A DNA stretch of 20,914 nt from a virus, in IMG/VR virus record IMGVR_UViG_3300031963_001103, positions 1-20,914 of that record; one strand, given 5' to 3'. The notes under the pieces were generated by a model, which saw only the letters and a program-made list of their open reading frames with translations, made no database searches and was not told the DNA's origin. A program made the translations under genes and the position numbers. The number at the start of each line of letters is the position of its first letter. The first letter of the stretch is position 1. Positions 18,724-20,914 of this stretch are shown here, in pieces.

Positions 18724-19951
18724 AGCAAAGATGCCTGCTGAGCGCAGGCTTGAACTTGTTCATGTGAGCCTGATGCGTGAGAAGCGATTCGCTTTCTTCG
18801 CAGGCTTGTTCATGGTCGGTAAGACATCCATTGTCGATCTACCCATCACAGCGAGGACCAATGGTCGTGACGCTGAGTATGGTCGCGCATTCGTGGACAC
18901 ACTCAACGATCGAGAGCTTGCCTTTCTTGTGTTGCACGAGAACATGCACAAGTGCTACCGCCACCTGACTACGTGGCGCAGTCTCTTTGAGAAGGATAGC
19001 CGCAAGGCGAATCATGCGTGTGACTACGTGATCAACATCCAGTTGGTTGATATGGACCGTGAAGAGAAGTTCATTGCCATGCCACGCGATAAGAAGACGC
19101 ACAAGCCTATCGGTCTGGTTGATACCAAGTACCGTGGTATGGACGCCAAGCAAGTGTGGGACATCCTCCGCGATGAAGAATGCGGTGGCGGTGGTGGCAA
19201 CGAACAATCCGACGGTGGGTCGGAAAGTTCTGGCGGTGGTGATGCTGGTCTTGACGAGCACGATTGGGAAGGCGCTCGGCAACTGACAGCTGAGGAACAG
19301 AAAGAGTTGGCCCAAGACATCGAGGGTGCTCTTCGCCAAGGCGGTATCTATGCGGGCAAGGTGGGCGGTGACATGCTTCGCTCTGTCAAAGAGATGCTTG
19401 AGCCAAAGGTGGACTGGCGTGAGGTGTTGCGCCGATTCGTGCGTACTTCACTCAAGGATCGGGACAGCCCAAGCTGGCGTCGCGCACACAAACGCTATCT
19501 CTGGCAAGACATCATATTGCCGAGCATCGTGGGTAAGCGCATGAAGCATCTCGCTGTGGGCATCGACACATCTGGTTCTATCCAAGGCGATCTGCTTGCA
19601 TCGTTCATGGGCGAACTCAACAAGGCTGTGACAACTGTGAATCCTGATCGTGTTGACATCATGTATTGGGACACTGTCGTGGCTGGGCATGAGGTGTACA
19701 AGGGTAGCAACCAGAACATTACGACTGCGACCAAACCCAAAGGTGGCGGTGGTACTGATCCTGACTGCGTACCTACGTTCATGGGTGAGAAGAAGATCGC
19801 GCCCGATGCACTCATCATGCTGACGGACGGGTACATGAGTAGCGACGCCAGCAGATGGTCCGGTGTAGGCTGTCCCATCCTGTGGTGTGTGATTGGTAAC
19901 ACCGATCTCAAGATACCGAAAGGTCAGGTGGTGCGTGTCGAACGTGATTGA
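18710..19951 (+). CDS. DUF2201-type protein: HExxH metallopeptidase-like domain plus VWA domain
   Basis: 413 aa from ATG 18710, with AAAGGAA eight bases ahead. N-terminal domain: LVLHENMHKCYRHLT holds HExxH (His76, Glu77, His80), the zinc motif of peptidase-like proteins; third ligand not certain (His91-120 region, NHACDYVIN). A Gly/Ser linker (about 158-180) follows. C-terminal VWA: LAVGIDTSGSI with MIDAS DxSGS (286-290), Thr349/Asp350 in GGGGTDPDC, and IMLTDGYM (Asp373). This matches DUF2201 proteins known as VWA-like predicted metallopeptidases, usually next to a MoxR ATPase; here that is 16434-17516. They may act together on protein or metal cofactors. The linker is encoded across palindrome copy 6. 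Confidence 0.9.
   Translation: MILSKAKMPAERRLELVHVSLMREKRFAFFAGLFMVGKTSIVDLPITARTNGRDAEYGRAFVDTLNDRELAFLVLHENMHKCYRHLTTWRSLFEKDSRKANHACDYVINIQLVDMDREEKFIAMPRDKKTHKPIGLVDTKYRGMDAKQVWDILRDEECGGGGGNEQSDGGSESSGGGDAGLDEHDWEGARQLTAEEQKELAQDIEGALRQGGIYAGKVGGDMLRSVKEMLEPKVDWREVLRRFVRTSLKDRDSPSWRRAHKRYLWQDIILPSIVGKRMKHLAVGIDTSGSIQGDLLASFMGELNKAVTTVNPDRVDIMYWDTVVAGHEVYKGSNQNITTATKPKGGGGTDPDCVPTFMGEKKIAPDALIMLTDGYMSSDASRWSGVGCPILWCVIGNTDLKIPKGQVVRVERD
19202..19230 (+). promoter_or_regulatory. Palindromic element, copy 6 (intragenic, in VWA gene linker)
   Basis: Left half GAACAATCCGACG, spacer GTG, right half GGTCGGAAAGTTC. It keeps GAAC/GTTC and TCCGAC/GTCGGA as a palindrome although inner and outer bases differ from the consensus. 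It lies in the sequence for the Gly/Ser linker, where protein constraint is weakest. Confidence 0.55.
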
Positions 19952-20330
19952 TACATCACCGATCATCAACGTGATCGACTGGGTGAACACAGTTTGTACG
20001 GTGGACCACACAAACTTCATGGTACGTGTGGACCCGAGAGGTATGGATGCTGTGTTAACGGTTGATCCCAAGGCTCGGTTCATCGAACGGTTCACGCACC
20101 ACTACGGTATGACAGCCACGCTCATGCGTGCTCGTACCGGAGGCTGGACTGAGAAGCTGAACACGGTGACTGGGTATGGGAAGTTCTACGACTACTGCGC
20201 GCGCAACGCGAAGTACGAAACGGCGTCGATCCTGCAAGGGGTGACGAATGGATTTTTGTTTGAGGTGGACTGTCACAAAGACAGCCCCCTCGTCGGTTGG
20301 TTCCTCGTATTAGGAGTTAAAAATGGATGA
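19944..20330 (+). CDS. Unknown early protein with probable GTG start
   Basis: 128 aa if the GTG at 19944 is used, overlapping the VWA gene stop by eight bases; another GTG at 19935 and a TTG at 19893 are in frame, and the only ribosome-like site (AGGTGG, 19926) fits 19935 or 19944 poorly. It runs VIDTSPIINVIDWVNTVCTV, DHTNFMVRVDPRGMDAVLTV, FIERFTHHYGMTATLMRARTG, GKFYDYCARNAKYETASIL and ends GWFLVLGVKNG: a mixed alpha/beta protein, no catalytic motif I can name. The start remains uncertain; the frame itself is well supported by length and composition. Confidence 0.62.
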   Translation: MIDTSPIINVIDWVNTVCTVDHTNFMVRVDPRGMDAVLTVDPKARFIERFTHHYGMTATLMRARTGGWTEKLNTVTGYGKFYDYCARNAKYETASILQGVTNGFLFEVDCHKDSPLVGWFLVLGVKNG

Positions 20331-20559
20331 TCATGTGATTCTGATTATTGGTGACAACAAGTTCTACTTGTCCACCCACGAAGCGTTCGACATCGCTCGC
20401 GCCCTCAACGGTGCGACGCGCATCAAGTCTGAATGGGTCAAAGGTTCCAGCTTGTTGACGTACGCCAAGCCCGAAGTGGGTGTGGCCTCTGTCACGCCAA
20501 TGCCCGGCCCACTTCAGTTGGAGTTGGAGACTAACACCAACGCGAGGGACACAAAATGA
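20323..20559 (+). CDS. Small unknown early protein
   Basis: 78 aa beginning MDDHVILIIGDNKFYLSTHE, with strand-rich N-terminus, helix AFDIARALNGATRIKSEW and a Pro-rich extended C-terminus (ASVTPMPGPLQLELETNTNA). TAGGAG lies ahead of ATG 20323. The pattern 'IxIGDxxFYLSxxEAxxIAxxLN' recurs in small phage proteins I have seen, with unknown role. It overlaps the upstream stop by eight bases and the next start by four. Confidence 0.68.
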   Translation: MDDHVILIIGDNKFYLSTHEAFDIARALNGATRIKSEWVKGSSLLTYAKPEVGVASVTPMPGPLQLELETNTNARDTK

Positions 20560-20723
20560 AAAACGTCGCGACGGGGTTCAATGTAACCCTTAACAAAGAA
20601 ACCTACGACCTGCTGGTTCAGGTCAAGGGTGCGCTGACGAACAAACTCGGGTTCGAGCCAACGAATGGTCAAGTCATTCGTCATTTGATTTCAATCTATT
20701 TTGGAGAAGCATATGGCCTATAA
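20556..20723 (+). CDS. Ribbon-helix-helix small DNA-binding regulator
   Basis: 55 aa from ATG 20556 (ATGA overlap). MKNVATGFNVTLNKETYDLL holds a short strand (FNVTL) followed by helix 1 to about residue 31 and a loop GFEPTNGQ; helix 2 VIRHLISIYFGEA follows. Strand-helix-helix at about 50 residues with T-N/S before helix 2 is the Arc/MetJ ribbon-helix-helix layout: a dimer puts its paired strand in the major groove and recognises palindromic DNA. It may be an autoregulator, and a candidate binder of the palindromes in this window, which is a guess. It overlaps the next gene by 11 bases. Confidence 0.65.
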   Translation: MKNVATGFNVTLNKETYDLLVQVKGALTNKLGFEPTNGQVIRHLISIYFGEAYGL

Positions 20724-20914
20724 CACATACGGTGCGCCGTGGATTTCATCCTATGCGGAAGCAGTTAAGCGGTACGAAGACACCAAACCAATTCGTGGGC
20801 AGACTGTGCGACCACTCGGGCATCGCAAGTATCACATGTGGGCAAGCATTGATAAGCAACAGGACACCATCGTGCTGATATACGAGCGGTTCCCCTGCGT
20901 GGTCTGGCGTGAGG
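20713..20914 (+). CDS. Unknown early protein, cut by right edge
   Basis: 67 codons visible from ATG 20713, which has TTGGAG eight bases ahead; the frame is open to the window end. Begins MAYNTYGAPWISSYAEAVKR, then YEDTKPIRGQTVRPLGHRKY and MWASIDKQQDTIVLIYERF. No motif recognised in the part seen; the last stretch reads as beta strands. It starts inside the preceding gene's last codons, so the operon goes on past the window. Confidence 0.65.
   Translation, partial: MAYNTYGAPWISSYAEAVKRYEDTKPIRGQTVRPLGHRKYHMWASIDKQQDTIVLIYERFPCVVWRE

Overview
The window is part of a tailed-phage (Caudoviricetes) genome. It carries a large terminase subunit, a portal, a scaffold-like protein, an HK97-type major capsid protein, a string of small structural or morphogenesis proteins and, on the other strand, an early-type block of small overlapping genes. 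Codon use, the near-consensus sigma70 promoter and the general look of the proteins (several I recognise as types common in uncultured freshwater phages) point to a proteobacterial, possibly Burkholderiales, freshwater host; the host call is inference. No integrase, DNA polymerase, lysis or tail-fibre gene is visible, so this is only part of the genome, and at least one gene is cut at each edge.

Left arm (1-12.6 kb, minus strand, read right to left): small terminase candidate, large terminase, portal (829 aa with a Gln-rich coiled tail), a 65-aa protein, a GroES-like co-chaperonin, an acidic scaffold-like protein, a 156-aa protein, a decoration-like protein and the major capsid protein, closed by a strong bidirectional terminator (4171-4195). 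Beyond it come an Ala/Thr-rich virion protein, two tandem paralogues with a beta-rich 'HGLT' module, a GT-A glycosyltransferase, a DUF6321-like protein, a membrane-anchored coiled-coil protein and four small Lys/Gly-rich proteins, three of which share a C-terminal tag (R/S-ADG-x-x-x-KGKTKGRM-like).

Centre (12.65-14.97 kb): a mostly non-coding region split by one plus-strand gene (13307-13972). It holds divergent promoter candidates, two rho-independent terminators, a likely structured RNA (14003-14140), a GC-rich hairpin, a 4-copy short repeat with a possible minus-strand micro-ORF, three copies of an 18-21 bp repeat (two of them inverted around a C-rich core next to AT-rich DNA), and two further direct-repeat families. 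This is the best candidate for a replication origin or master regulatory region.

Right arm (14.97-20.9 kb, plus strand): an HNH-like zinc protein lacking the usual first His, then tightly overlapping small genes around two recognisable pieces, a MoxR-type AAA+ ATPase (16434-17516) and a DUF2201-type protein with HExxH plus a VWA/MIDAS domain (18710-19951). A NinX-like protein and a ribbon-helix-helix regulator are also present. The two large proteins probably work as an ATPase/VWA remodelling pair (by analogy with MoxR-VWA, CobS-CobT or RavA-ViaA).

Most striking is a dispersed 29-30 bp near-palindrome (left half GAACAAACCGACA, right half TGTCGGATTGTTC). It occurs six times between 13.2 and 19.2 kb: three in plus-strand leaders, one in a minus-strand leader and two inside coding sequence, always oriented with transcription. 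One leader copy has a textbook sigma70 promoter, and the minus-strand copy has a diverged duplicate of that promoter. This looks like an undescribed phage regulon element (operator or RNA hairpin).
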